Source: Brevundimonas naejangsanensis (GTDB lineage: Bacteria > Pseudomonadota > Alphaproteobacteria > Caulobacterales > Caulobacteraceae). From it: a stretch of 64,000 nt of DNA. The notes beneath the pieces were generated by a model. The model searched no databases and was not told where the DNA came from. It saw only the letters and a list, made by a program, of their open reading frames with translations. The position numbers were made by a program, and so were the translations under genes. Within the stretch, counting starts at the first letter, position 1. Every line of letters starts with the position of its first letter. Location: positions 186,001 to 250,000 of the forward strand of contig NZ_CP032707.1 of NCBI RefSeq assembly GCF_003627995.1, in the 5' to 3' direction. Positions 10,329 to 18,864 of this stretch are shown in pieces.

Positions 10329-11093
10329 TCAATCCACGTGCTGGGCGTCGTCGATCTTGATCACCGCGCCGGTGGTGTAGGCGGCAGCGTCCGAGGTCAG
10401 GAAGCCGATCATCGGCGACAGAGCGTCTATGGGCATCAGCCGCTTGCGCGGCAGCTTGGAGATCATCTTCTGGCCCGCCTCGCTGGTGAACCACTCCTCG
10501 TTGATGTCGGTCAGCATATAGCCGGGGCAGACCACGTTGACGCTGATCCGCGCCCGCGACCATTCATTGGCCAGGGACCGGCCCAGCATGACCGCCGCCG
10601 CCTTGGAGGCGCAGTAGGCGACCAGGCCCGTCAGGGCGTGCAGGCCGCCCATCGAGGCCAGGATAACCACCCGCCCCCGCTCGGACCGGCCGCTGGCCAG
10701 CAGGCGCCGCCCGCCCTCGCGCGCGGTCAGGAAGACGCCCCGGCTGTTGACCGCCTGGATCTGGTCGAACTCCTCGATCGACAGGTCCGTGGCCGGGCCG
10801 TCGGCGTTGACCCCGGCGTTGGCGATGACGGTGTCGACCAGGCCGAAGCGCGCCTCGGCCGCGTCATAGCCGGCGATGACCGAGGCCTCGTCCGACACGT
10901 CCATGGACACGGCCAGGGCCTCGCCGCCCGCCGCCTCGATCTCGGCGACCAGGGCCGCCAGCCGGTCGGCCCGGCGCGCCGCCAGCACCACCTTGGCCCC
11001 GCCCTTCGACAGCAGGCGGGCGAACTCCGCCCCCAGGCCCGAGGAGGCGCCGGTGATCAGGGCCACGCGGCCGTGGTGAGACAGTTGGGTCAT
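10329..11093 (-). CDS. Short-chain dehydrogenase/reductase
   Basis: A 254-residue classical SDR that interconverts a hydroxyl and a keto group with NAD(P). Seen: the cofactor motif TGASSGLG near 15-22, NAGVN near 90-94, and the catalytic YCASK (Tyr and Lys) near 158-162. It is the last gene of a four-gene minus-strand operon, and its ATG overlaps the stop of the HMG-CoA-lyase-like gene by four bases. By position it is a candidate counterpart of LvaD, the SDR of the levulinate pathway; that is inference from synteny. The substrate is unknown. Confidence 0.9.
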   Translation of the reverse strand: MTQLSHHGRVALITGASSGLGAEFARLLSKGGAKVVLAARRADRLAALVAEIEAAGGEALAVSMDVSDEASVIAGYDAAEARFGLVDTVIANAGVNADGPATDLSIEEFDQIQAVNSRGVFLTAREGGRRLLASGRSERGRVVILASMGGLHALTGLVAYCASKAAAVMLGRSLANEWSRARISVNVVCPGYMLTDINEEWFTSEAGQKMISKLPRKRLMPIDALSPMIGFLTSDAAAYTTGAVIKIDDAQHVD

Positions 11094-11983
11094 GCTTGTT
11101 TCCTCTCAGCCGCGGCCAGCCAGGCGCGCGTCATGGCGCTGGTGCGCGTGCGTTCCAGTTTCTCGTTGAGCCAGACGGCCGCCGCGCACAGGGCGTCGAC
11201 GTCGACCGCCATGCGTCCGTTCAGGGCGTAGGCCACGTCCTCGCTGGCGACATTGCCCGCCGCCCCGGGCGCGAAGGGACAGCCGCCCGTGCCGCCGATG
11301 GAGGCGTCCACCGTGACCGCCCCCGCCGCCACGCCCGCGACGGCGTTGGCCACGCCCGTGCCGCGCGTATCGTGGAAATGCACCCTCACCGGAAGGGGCC
11401 GCACCGCCTCGACCGTCGCCGCGACCAGGCGCGACACCTCGTCCGGGCGAGCGACGCCGATGGTGTCGGCCAGGGCGATCTCCAGCGGACCGAAAGCGGC
11501 CAGGCGCCGCGCCATGTCCACCACCCGCGTAGGATCGACCGCGCCAGACAGCGGACAGCCGAAGGCGACGGAGATGGTGACCTGGGCGTCGCGGCCGGTC
11601 GCCCTCGCCTGTTCGATCACGCGTCCGGCCATGGCGACGCTCGCGTCCACGTCCAGGCCCTGATTGGCCAGGCCGAAGGCGTCCGAGGCGGGGACCACGA
11701 CGCCGAGTTCGTCCACCGCCGTCGCCAGGGCGCGCCCGGCGCCGCGCTCGTTCAGGACAAGGCCGATGGTCCGCACGTCGTCGCGCTTCGGCAGGGCGGC
11801 GATCACCGCCTCGGCGTCGGCCATCTGCGGCACCAGCCTGGGATTGACGAAGCTGGCGACCTCCAGCCGCCGTGCGCCCGCCGCGATCGCCGTCTCGATC
11901 AGGGAGACCTTGTCGGCGGTGGACAGGATGGTCTTTTCGTTCTGAAGCCCGTCGCGGGCCGACACTTCGACCAGTTCGATCAT
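11090..11983 (-). CDS. Hydroxymethylglutaryl-CoA lyase family protein
   Basis: A 297-residue TIM-barrel lyase of the HMG-CoA lyase family, which splits 3-hydroxy-3-methylglutaryl-CoA into acetyl-CoA and acetoacetate. Seen: the N-terminal active-site stretch EVSARDGLQNEK near 5-16, the metal-binding histidines in VRVHFHDTRGTG near 201-212, and the G-loop GTGGCPFAPGAAGN with the catalytic cysteine. The start at 11983 matches the family N-terminus; the open frame extends further but is not conserved. ATGA overlaps join it to the small gene upstream and the SDR downstream. The enzyme implies a 3-hydroxy-3-methylacyl-CoA type intermediate. A leucine-catabolism role is possible, but no liu genes are nearby. 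Confidence 0.92.
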   Translation of the reverse strand: MIELVEVSARDGLQNEKTILSTADKVSLIETAIAAGARRLEVASFVNPRLVPQMADAEAVIAALPKRDDVRTIGLVLNERGAGRALATAVDELGVVVPASDAFGLANQGLDVDASVAMAGRVIEQARATGRDAQVTISVAFGCPLSGAVDPTRVVDMARRLAAFGPLEIALADTIGVARPDEVSRLVAATVEAVRPLPVRVHFHDTRGTGVANAVAGVAAGAVTVDASIGGTGGCPFAPGAAGNVASEDVAYALNGRMAVDVDALCAAAVWLNEKLERTRTSAMTRAWLAAAERKQA

Positions 11984-12342
11984 GCCTCGACCCCCTGCGA
12001 CAGTTCGTGGCGATAGCGCGGCTGGTCGATCGCCAGCATGGCCAGGGCGGCGCGGCGCAGATGGTCGAACACGGCCGGATCCTCGGCGCTGACCGTCCCC
12101 TTGCGCAGGGCCTCGGCCAGGGCGGCGTTCAGCGTGGCGTAGTCGCCGTCGCAGCCCAGGATGGCTTGCATCCGCATGACGGCCGCGGCCTCGGCGGCGG
12201 GCCATTGGGCGAGTTCGCGTGACACCATGCCCAGGGCATTGGCCGCCACCCTGCGGTGGAAGCCCTCGACAGGGGAGGAAGCGTCCTCCAGCCAGGCGGT
12301 CGTCGCCTGCAGCAGTTCGTCCCGGCTCGGTCCCTCGATCAT
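11980..12342 (-). CDS. Small conserved protein, LvaB-like partner of the kinase (DUF6285-type)
   Basis: A 120-residue soluble, alpha-helical, alanine-rich protein with no catalytic motif that I recognise. It sits between the APH-like kinase and the HMG-CoA-lyase-like gene, with four-base overlaps on both sides. In levulinate catabolism a similarly small protein, LvaB, is required together with the APH-fold kinase LvaA to phosphorylate 4-hydroxyacyl-CoA. The size, the strict neighbourhood and the overlap make an LvaB-like role likely. The DUF6285 assignment is from memory of the family's size and context, not a search. The start at 12342 is set by the ATGA overlap; the longer open frame covers the kinase gene. 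Confidence 0.72.
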   Translation of the reverse strand: MIEGPSRDELLQATTAWLEDASSPVEGFHRRVAANALGMVSRELAQWPAAEAAAVMRMQAILGCDGDYATLNAALAEALRKGTVSAEDPAVFDHLRRAALAMLAIDQPRYRHELSQGVEA

Positions 12343-13370
12343 CGCGACGCCTCCATCAGGGCCAGCAGGTCGACCTCGCACTCGCTGAGGCGACGGCCGA
12401 TCACGGCGCGCTCGACCGACCGCGAGGCGCCGGTGGCGAAGGTGCGGTACATCATCATCGTCACCACCGCCCATTTGAACGTGCCTACCGCCTGCCAGAA
12501 GCGCACGCGCTCGACCGACGGCGGCTCTCCTCCCGCCGCGCGATAGGCGTCGAGCAGGGTCTCCAGATCGGCGAAACCCCCGACCGTCCGGTGGGTCACG
12601 CCGAACCGCCAGCTGTTTACGCACAGCCAGCCCAGGTCCTCGGCCGGGTCGCCCAGGTGGGCCAGCTCCCAGTCCAGAACGGCGGCGAGGCCCCTCTCGG
12701 GATCGACCATCAGATTGCCGTTGCGAAAGTCGCCGTGGACCAGGCGCGGCGCCACCGGCTCCGGCAGGCGCGCCTCCATCCACTTCAGCGCCGCCTCCAT
12801 GACCGGGCGCGGGCCGCTGCTCTTGCGGTAGATGTCGGCGTAGCGGTCCAGCACGGCGCGGGCGTCCTGCGTCTCCAGCGGCGGCAGGGCTTCCGGACCC
12901 ACGGCGTGGATGCGCGCCAGGGCCTCGCCGCACTGGCGGCCCAGACTCTCGCGGGCGAGGGCGAAGGCCGGATCGGCGGCGATGCGGCGGCCCAGGGTCT
13001 CGCCGGCCACGCGCTCCACCACATAGGCCTCGCCGAGGCCGTCCTCGGGCCGGCAGTCGCGCACCAGCCGGGCCACGGGCACGCCCGCCTCCTCGGCGGC
13101 CTTCAGCAGCCTGGCCTCGACCGGCAACGGCAGGGAGGTCTCGAACACCTCGGCCTCGCCGCCCCCGCCCCGACGACGCAGGATCAGGGCCCGCGCGGGT
13201 CCGTCGCCCTCGACGTCGAAGGCCCAGGTCTGCAGGCTGGCCCCGCCGGTCAGCCGGCGCAGGCCGGTCGCCTGCCGCCCTCCGCTGGCCAGGGCCGCCG
13301 CTAGGGCGGCGAGGCGCGACTGGACGAGCTCTGCCGTCTCGGATGCGGGCGGTGATGCGGAAGCGGACAT
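12339..13370 (-). CDS. Aminoglycoside-phosphotransferase-fold kinase (LvaA/ACAD10-11 kinase-like)
   Basis: A 343-residue kinase-like protein. Seen: the catalytic segment VHGDFRNGNLMVDP near 212-225 and the metal-binding VLDWELAHLGDP near 231-242, both diagnostic of the APH fold, and an N-terminal GGASLQTW nucleotide-loop region. Such kinases beside acyl-CoA dehydrogenases are not drug-resistance genes. In LvaA and the kinase domain of ACAD10/11 they phosphorylate 4-hydroxyacyl-CoA so that phosphate can then be eliminated. The start at 13370 (MSASASPP) is chosen over a TTG at 13406 that lies within operator copy 4. It is the first gene of a four-gene operon and diverges from an acyl-CoA dehydrogenase. 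Confidence 0.88.
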   Translation of the reverse strand: MSASASPPASETAELVQSRLAALAAALASGGRQATGLRRLTGGASLQTWAFDVEGDGPARALILRRRGGGGEAEVFETSLPLPVEARLLKAAEEAGVPVARLVRDCRPEDGLGEAYVVERVAGETLGRRIAADPAFALARESLGRQCGEALARIHAVGPEALPPLETQDARAVLDRYADIYRKSSGPRPVMEAALKWMEARLPEPVAPRLVHGDFRNGNLMVDPERGLAAVLDWELAHLGDPAEDLGWLCVNSWRFGVTHRTVGGFADLETLLDAYRAAGGEPPSVERVRFWQAVGTFKWAVVTMMMYRTFATGASRSVERAVIGRRLSECEVDLLALMEASR

Positions 13371-13401
13371 GACGAATGGATGGCCGAAGCTGAGGATATT
13401 T

Positions 13402-13416
13402 GTCAAATAGATTGAC
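13402..13416. promoter_or_regulatory. GTCAA-N5-TTGAC operator, copy 4 (perfect)
   Basis: Perfect inverted repeat GTCAA-ATAGA-TTGAC between the divergent kinase operon (32 bp to its start) and the acyl-CoA dehydrogenase (59 bp to its start). Confidence 0.75.
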
Positions 13417-13474
13417 GTTTATCGTGAGGGCGTCACAGGATGCCCCTATCCTAATTTCAGTTTGAGAGTCTCCG

Positions 13475-14626
13475 ATGAGCGCCCATTCCGGCCCTTCTCC
13501 CTACACTCAGGAAGACGTCGACCTGTTCCGCGAGGGTTTGTCCAAATTCCTCGACGCCGAGTGCCCGCCGGAGAAGATCGAGGCCTGGAGCCGCAACAAG
13601 ATCGTCGAGCGCGAGATGTGGACCAAGGGCGCCGAGTTCGGGCTACTGGGCCTGTCGGTCCCCGAGGAATACGGCGGCATGGGCGCCGACTTCCGCCATG
13701 AGCGCGTGGTCATCGAGGAGTTCGGCGCGCGCGGCATGGAGGGCTGGGGCGTGCCGCTGCACAACATGATCGTGGCCCCCTACCTGATCGCCTTCGGCAC
13801 CGAAGAGCAGAAGCAGAAATGGCTGCCCGGCGTGGTCTCGGGCGAGATCGTCCTGGCCATCGCCATGACCGAGCCGGGCACGGGCTCAGACCTGCAGGGC
13901 ATCCGCACCCGCGCCCGGCTGGAGGGCGACGAATGGGTGCTGAACGGCCAGAAGACCTTCATCTCCAACGGCCAAACGGCGGACCTGATCCTGGTGGTGT
14001 GCCGCACCTCGGACAACGGCTCGCGCGGCATCTCTCTGATCGCGGTGGAAGGCGACCGCGCGGGCTTCGTGCGCGGCCGCAACCTCGACAAGATGGGCCG
14101 CGCCGCCCAGGACACCTCCGAGCTGTTCTTCGAGGACGTGCGTGTTCCCGCGTCCAACCTCGTCGGCGGGATCGAGGGCAAGGGCTTCGGCCAACTGATG
14201 CAGATGCTGCCCCAGGAACGCCTCGGCATCGCCGCCATGGGCCTGGCCATCCTGGAGCGGGCGCTGAAGCTGACGGTCGACTACACGCGCGAGCGCCAGG
14301 CCTTCGGCAAGACGTTGATGGAGTTCCAGAACACCCAATTCACCCTGGCCGACATCAAGGCCAAGGCGGTGATCGCCCGCAGCTTCATCGACAGCTGCAC
14401 CGAAAAACTGATCCGCGGCGAACTGGACGCGGCGACCGCCTCCATCGCCAAGCTGTGGATCACGGAGACCGAACTGGAAGGCGTGAACAAATGCCTGCAG
14501 CTGTTCGGCGGCTACGGCTATATGAACGAATATCCGATCGCTCAGCTGTATAAGGACGCGCGGATCGACACCATCCACGGCGGCACGTCCGAAGTGATGA
14601 AGATGCTGATCGCCCGCACGCTCTGA
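13475..14626 (+). CDS. Acyl-CoA dehydrogenase (1)
   Basis: A 383-residue FAD-dependent dehydrogenase that introduces an alpha-beta double bond into acyl-CoA. Seen: AMTEPGTGSDLQGI near 130-143, the FAD/substrate segment WVLNGQKTFISNG near 155-167, RQAFGKTLMEFQ near 275-286, the C-terminal LFGGYGYMNEYP near 345-356 and the terminal IHGGTSEVMKMLIARTL. Length and motifs are standard. The position of the catalytic glutamate (the ERLG region or the C-terminal NEYP region) is not settled by reading alone. It is controlled from operator copy 4 and followed by a MarR gene on the same strand. Confidence 0.94.
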   Translation: MSAHSGPSPYTQEDVDLFREGLSKFLDAECPPEKIEAWSRNKIVEREMWTKGAEFGLLGLSVPEEYGGMGADFRHERVVIEEFGARGMEGWGVPLHNMIVAPYLIAFGTEEQKQKWLPGVVSGEIVLAIAMTEPGTGSDLQGIRTRARLEGDEWVLNGQKTFISNGQTADLILVVCRTSDNGSRGISLIAVEGDRAGFVRGRNLDKMGRAAQDTSELFFEDVRVPASNLVGGIEGKGFGQLMQMLPQERLGIAAMGLAILERALKLTVDYTRERQAFGKTLMEFQNTQFTLADIKAKAVIARSFIDSCTEKLIRGELDAATASIAKLWITETELEGVNKCLQLFGGYGYMNEYPIAQLYKDARIDTIHGGTSEVMKMLIARTL

Positions 14627-14702
14627 AACGAAGGCGCGCGCGCCAGTTTACACTTGGCGGGCCAAGCGGAGCAGCGGCATAAGTCGATATCGGGAGAACG
14701 CG

Positions 14703-15197
14703 ATGATCATGAATTCCGACTATCTGATCGTGCCGCTGCTGGCGGGATTTGAATGGTTCGACGAAAGCCTGCAGATGAGCCTGCGCGAGGCTGGCTGGCC
14801 GCATCTGACCCGGCCCGAGTCGATGGTCATGATGCACGTCCAGATGAACGTCGTGCGCCCCGCCGACATCGCCCGCAGCCTGCGCCTGACGCGCCAGGCG
14901 GTGCACTCCACCATCAACTCCCTGGTCGAGCGCGGCGTGTTCGAGATGGCGGACGATCCCACGGACGGCCGCATCCGCATCGTCCAGCTGACCCCCATGG
15001 GCAGGGCCATGCGTCAGGACGCCCAGAGGATCGTCGCCGAGCTGACCGAAGAGCTTGGCCGTCGCATCGGCGCCAAGCGGGTCAAGGCCCTGCGTGAGGC
15101 CTTCGGCTCCGACTGGGGCGCCCCCATTCTGTGCAGCCTGGGCGAGCCCGGCGGGCGCGCGGCGGATTTTCGGCAGACCGCGAACAAAAATCAGTAA
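14703..15197 (+). CDS. MarR family transcriptional regulator (paralogue 2)
   Basis: A 164-residue winged-helix protein paralogous to the MarR gene at 8418-8870; both share the N-terminal pattern WFDE-x-LQ, GW and the helix-turn-helix spacing. Seen: the recognition helix SLRLTRQAVHSTINSLVERG and the wing DPTDGRIRIVQL. A GGGAG ribosome site lies 6 nt before the ATG at 14703. It lies 76 bp after the acyl-CoA dehydrogenase, and operator copy 5 overlaps its stop codon. Two related regulators in one island with one operator class suggest either heterodimers or regulators answering to different ligands. Confidence 0.92.
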   Translation: MIMNSDYLIVPLLAGFEWFDESLQMSLREAGWPHLTRPESMVMMHVQMNVVRPADIARSLRLTRQAVHSTINSLVERGVFEMADDPTDGRIRIVQLTPMGRAMRQDAQRIVAELTEELGRRIGAKRVKALREAFGSDWGAPILCSLGEPGGRAADFRQTANKNQ

Positions 15198-15208
15198 AGT
15201 AACTTGAC
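15194..15208. promoter_or_regulatory. GTCAA-N5-TTGAC operator, copy 5 (one mismatch)
   Basis: GTAAA-GTAAC-TTGAC, overlapping the MarR stop codon and upstream of the TonB-dependent receptor. It is identical over 15 bp to copy 8 at 21352-21366. Confidence 0.65.
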
Positions 15209-15228
15209 GATCAAAACGGATCGAGTTT

Positions 15229-15243
15229 GTCTAGTTTCTTGAC
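15229..15243. promoter_or_regulatory. GTCAA-N5-TTGAC operator, copy 6 (one mismatch)
   Basis: GTCTA-GTTTC-TTGAC, 35 bp centre to centre from copy 5. This is the only tandem arrangement of the operator seen in the island, in front of the receptor gene. Confidence 0.55.
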
Positions 15244-15285
15244 AAGCAGCTCGGCAAGAAGCGGCGGTCAGGGAGGGAGGGAAAC

Positions 15286-15387
15286 ATGGTCCGTTCGCGG
15301 TCTCAACGCCTCCTCGTAGCAAACACAGCTCTGGCCTCCGGGCCGGGGCCGCATGGGGAGGAATACGCATGCGTTGTCGTTATGTGA
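15286..15387 (+). other. Possible 33-codon leader ORF overlapping the receptor start
   Basis: An ATG at 15286 follows a GGGAGGGAGGG ribosome site. It opens a 33-codon frame that ends at TGA 15385-15387, overlapping the first 19 bases of the receptor gene in another frame. It could couple or modulate receptor translation, or be chance; the encoded peptide has no recognisable features. Confidence 0.3.
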
Positions 15388-17546
15388 TGCTGCTCGCGTC
15401 GAGCAGCCTGGTTCTCAGCACCGCCGCCATGGCCCAGACGGCGCCTGAAGGGCCCGCAGCCCAGGCCGATACGACCACGGTCGCCGATATCCTGGTCACC
15501 GCGCGCAAGCGCACCGAGCGCCTGCAGGACGTACCGATCTCGGTCAACGTCACCAGCGGCGAGGAACTGGCCAGCCAGGACGTGCGCAACCTGGAGGCCC
15601 TGTCGGGCTCGGTGCCGAACCTGCACATCCAGGCCACGCCGGGCAACAACGCCATCTACATCCGGGGCATCGGCTCCTCGCCAGGCAACCTGGCCTTCGA
15701 GCAGTCGGTCGGCCTGTTCGTCGACGGCGCCTACGCCGGGCGCGGCCGCCAGTTCGCCGCCCCTTTCCTGGACGTGGCCAGCGTCGAGGTGCTGCGCGGC
15801 GCCCAGGGCGCCCTGTTCGGCAAGAACACCGCCGCCGGGGCCATCAACATCACCTCGAACGGCCCGCGCGCCACGCGTGAACTGGCGACCACCATCACCG
15901 GCACGGTCGAGGGCGACAACGGCTATGAGATCAGCCACATCGTCTCGGGTCCGATCACCGACAAGCTGCTGGTCCGCCTGGCCGGCAAGTACAGCGACAA
16001 CGAAGGCTGGGTCGAGAACACCACCACCGGCGACCGTAATCCGGGCCGCGAGGACCTGATCGGCCGCGCCGTCGTCGACTATCTGGCCAGCGACACCCTG
16101 TCCTTCCGTCTCAAGCTGGAAGGCGCGCGCCAGGAGCTGACTGGCCAGCCCATGAGCAGCGTCCCCGTCGGCGGCTCCAAGTCCTTCACCCGCACGACCA
16201 CGGCCGGCGTGCCGGACTATGACGACACCAACAGCTTCAACGGCGTGCTGACGATCAACAAGGATTTCGCCAACGGCGTCACCCTGACCGCGATCAGCGC
16301 CTATTCGGCCTTCGGCTACGACAAGCAGATCGACAGCGACTTCGTCGCCGCCCCCCTGCTGCGCACCATCTTCCAGGAAGACTTCAGCCAGATCTCGCAG
16401 GAAGTGCGCCTGACCTCGTCCAACGAGGGGCCGCTGACCTGGATCGTGGGCGCATATGCCCACAAGAACGAGATCGACATGCATCAGGAGTCCGCCATCC
16501 TGATGGGCGCCCTCAACGGGACCAGCAAGCGCGATTTCAACCAGACGAACGAGAGCTATTCGATCTACGGTCAGGCTACCTATGCCTTCAACGACCACTG
16601 GAAACTGACCGCCGGCCTGCGCCAGACCTGGGAGGACAAGGCCGCCGACCAGACGCGCCAGACCTCGGGCGTCCTGCCGCCGTCGTGGGTGAACACCCCG
16701 CTCAGCGGCCAGCGCCGCGAGAGCCAGCTCGATCCCTCGGTCCAAGTCCAGTACGTCGTCGACCGCGACATGATGTTCTACGCCTCCTACGCCAAGGGCT
16801 CGAAGGCGGGCGGCTTCGTCGGCGCCCAGTCGACCGGCGGCCAGGACGCCTTCGAGTTCGAGGGCGAAACCTCCAACTCGATCGAGGTCGGGACCAAGCT
16901 GACCCTGCTGGACGGCCGCGCGACCCTGAACCTGGCGGCCTACACCTCCAAGTTCGAGGACCTGCAGGTGTCGGGTTTCAACGCCGCGACCAACGCCTTC
17001 ATCACCACCAACGCCGCCAGCGCCAAGAGCCAGGGCGTCGAGGCCGAGGGCACGCTGCGCATCAACCCGTCGGTCACCCTGTCGGGCTCGGTCGCCTACA
17101 ATGACGCCCGGTACGATTCCTACCCGACGGCGCCCTGCGTCTATAAGAACGGCGTCGCTCCCGCGGCTAACTGCGTCGAGGACATCGGCGGCGTGCGCCT
17201 GCCGCGCGCGCCCAAATGGTCGGGTGCCCTGACGCTGAACGTCGACCATCCGCTGGAGAACGGCATGCGCCTGCTGGCCGACGCCACGGTGCGCGGCCGC
17301 AGCGGGACCTATCTGGAAGAGAACCTGAACCCGCGATCCTATCAGGAAGGCTTCTCGAAGGTGGACCTGCGCCTGGGCGTGGCCTCGCCCGACGACCGCT
17401 GGACCCTGGCCCTGATCGGCCGGAACCTGACCAACGAATGGACCGCCTCACACTCGTTCGGCACGCCCTTCCTGGCCGCCTCGTCGCAGACCTATGTGGT
17501 CGATCCTGGCCGGGTCGTCTCGATCCAGCTGGGCCTGCGCTACTGA
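15369..17546 (+). CDS. TonB-dependent outer-membrane receptor
   Basis: A 725-residue receptor for energy-dependent uptake across the outer membrane. Seen: a signal peptide with a probable cut after AMAQ near 23, a TonB-box-like VADILVTARKR near 38-48, the plug domain (DVPISVNV, VPNLHIQATPGNNAIYIRGIG) and a beta-barrel ending in an aromatic residue (GLRY). A GGGGAGGAA ribosome site precedes the ATG at 15369. Two operator copies lie upstream and a clear terminator follows, so it is a single-gene unit of the regulon. It probably imports the island's substrate, whose identity is unknown. Confidence 0.93.
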   Translation: MRCRYVMLLASSSLVLSTAAMAQTAPEGPAAQADTTTVADILVTARKRTERLQDVPISVNVTSGEELASQDVRNLEALSGSVPNLHIQATPGNNAIYIRGIGSSPGNLAFEQSVGLFVDGAYAGRGRQFAAPFLDVASVEVLRGAQGALFGKNTAAGAINITSNGPRATRELATTITGTVEGDNGYEISHIVSGPITDKLLVRLAGKYSDNEGWVENTTTGDRNPGREDLIGRAVVDYLASDTLSFRLKLEGARQELTGQPMSSVPVGGSKSFTRTTTAGVPDYDDTNSFNGVLTINKDFANGVTLTAISAYSAFGYDKQIDSDFVAAPLLRTIFQEDFSQISQEVRLTSSNEGPLTWIVGAYAHKNEIDMHQESAILMGALNGTSKRDFNQTNESYSIYGQATYAFNDHWKLTAGLRQTWEDKAADQTRQTSGVLPPSWVNTPLSGQRRESQLDPSVQVQYVVDRDMMFYASYAKGSKAGGFVGAQSTGGQDAFEFEGETSNSIEVGTKLTLLDGRATLNLAAYTSKFEDLQVSGFNAATNAFITTNAASAKSQGVEAEGTLRINPSVTLSGSVAYNDARYDSYPTAPCVYKNGVAPAANCVEDIGGVRLPRAPKWSGALTLNVDHPLENGMRLLADATVRGRSGTYLEENLNPRSYQEGFSKVDLRLGVASPDDRWTLALIGRNLTNEWTASHSFGTPFLAASSQTYVVDPGRVVSIQLGLRY

Positions 17547-17590
17547 TCTTGTCCTCGTCCGGGGCCTGATCGGGGCCCCTGACACCCTGG

Positions 17591-17623
17591 CCGGAGCGTC
17601 CCCCGACGCTCCGGTCTTTTTTT
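17591..17623 (+). terminator. Rho-independent terminator after the receptor
   Basis: A ten-base stem CCGGAGCGTC/GACGCTCCGG with a CCCC loop, followed by TC and a run of T. Confidence 0.92.
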
Positions 17624-17697
17624 GTCATCTCTCCGAATTGATGACGGCCGCCCCTGCGAGGAGGCGGCCGTTTCCACAGGTCGACTGTCGCCGAGCG

Positions 17698-18864
17698 TCA
17701 GAAGGTGGCTTTCATCCACTCCACGAAGACGGCCGCGCCTTCGGCGGCCTTGTCGGGCTGGCCGGAGTAGTAGTGGTTGGCGCCCTTGATGACCGCGTGG
17801 GTCTGCGGCGCGTTCACGGCCGCCTCCATCAGGCGGGCCGCGTGGCTGGGGGTGCAGGCGTCGTCGGCGCTGTTCTCGATGACCAGCATGGGCACGCTGA
17901 TCCGCGCCGCGCACTTCAGCCCGTCGGCGTTTGAGTCGTCGTAGGACCACTGCGACAACCATGAACGCAGCGTCGAGAAGCGCGCCAGGCCGACCGGGCC
18001 GTCGTTGACCACTTCGGGGTCGCCGAGCATGCAGTAGTTGGGACGGCGGTCGCTGGGCTCCAGCGTCTCGTCGATGAAGCGCGGGTCGGCCATCGTCCCC
18101 TGCACCACGAAGCCGCGTTCGTGGTTGTGCAACCCTCGCGCCTTCAGCTCGGCCAGCTGCGCCTTCACCCAGGCGGTGATGCGTCGGTTGCGGGCGATCT
18201 GGGCCTGGCGATAACGGGCGATGTATTCGGCGCTGTAGGGCGCCTGGTTCGGATTGGCGGGGTCGTAGATGTTCAGTTCGGGATCGCGCTCGAACGGACG
18301 GCTCTCGTCCGTGACCGAGGGGTCGATCCACTCGGTCAGGGTCAGGTTGCGCGACAGGTGCGCGGCCAGAAGAGCGATGCCGTCGGCCGGGATCAGGTTG
18401 GCCTTGGTCAGGTCGATCGGATCGCCCGCCGGGGTCTGGGTCACGGTCGGGTTCTCGGCCTCGGCCTGATAGAAGAGCGACAGGGCGCCGCCGCCGGACC
18501 AGCCGCCGAGAATGACCTTCTTGTAGCCCAGCCGCTCCTTGGCGTCGCGGACGCAGGCGCCCAGGTCCAGGGCGCACTTCTCCATGATCAGGGCGTTGTC
18601 GATGCCCCGATAGCGGCTGTTGCAATAGATGACGTGAACGCCCTGCTTGGCCAGCGCCGCCGGCAAGGGCAGCCAGGCGCCGCCGCCGATCGGGTGCATC
18701 ATGACGACCACGGTGTCGGACGGCGTGTCCGGCTTCAGCAGGTGCGCCTCCAGCGCCACCGCGCCCTCGGCCCCGCCATAGGTGTCCTTGAACGTCGCCT
18801 GTTCCTGAAAGACGATCAGATAGGGGATGCGCTGGTATTTCTTCTTCACGGGCGCCTCGCTCAT
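17698..18864 (-). CDS. Alpha/beta hydrolase
   Basis: A 388-residue alpha/beta-hydrolase fold protein. Seen: MMHPIGGGAW near 54-63 (oxyanion region), the nucleophile elbow GGWSGGGA with serine near 121, and a late GANHYYSG with the probable catalytic histidine. At 388 residues it is longer than typical meta-cleavage C-C hydrolases of about 285 residues, with an inserted cap of about 150 residues. Its ATG overlaps the stop of the VOC gene by four bases, so the two are translated together. Pairing with a VOC protein suggests a ring-cleavage and hydrolysis couple, but an esterase or peptidase activity on another intermediate is also possible. Confidence 0.85.
   Translation of the reverse strand: MSEAPVKKKYQRIPYLIVFQEQATFKDTYGGAEGAVALEAHLLKPDTPSDTVVVMMHPIGGGAWLPLPAALAKQGVHVIYCNSRYRGIDNALIMEKCALDLGACVRDAKERLGYKKVILGGWSGGGALSLFYQAEAENPTVTQTPAGDPIDLTKANLIPADGIALLAAHLSRNLTLTEWIDPSVTDESRPFERDPELNIYDPANPNQAPYSAEYIARYRQAQIARNRRITAWVKAQLAELKARGLHNHERGFVVQGTMADPRFIDETLEPSDRRPNYCMLGDPEVVNDGPVGLARFSTLRSWLSQWSYDDSNADGLKCAARISVPMLVIENSADDACTPSHAARLMEAAVNAPQTHAVIKGANHYYSGQPDKAAEGAAVFVEWMKATF

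Noticed and set aside
12339..13370. Aminoglycoside resistance gene
   Set aside because: APH-fold motifs are present, but the operon context with a small partner and acyl-CoA enzymes fits a metabolic kinase.
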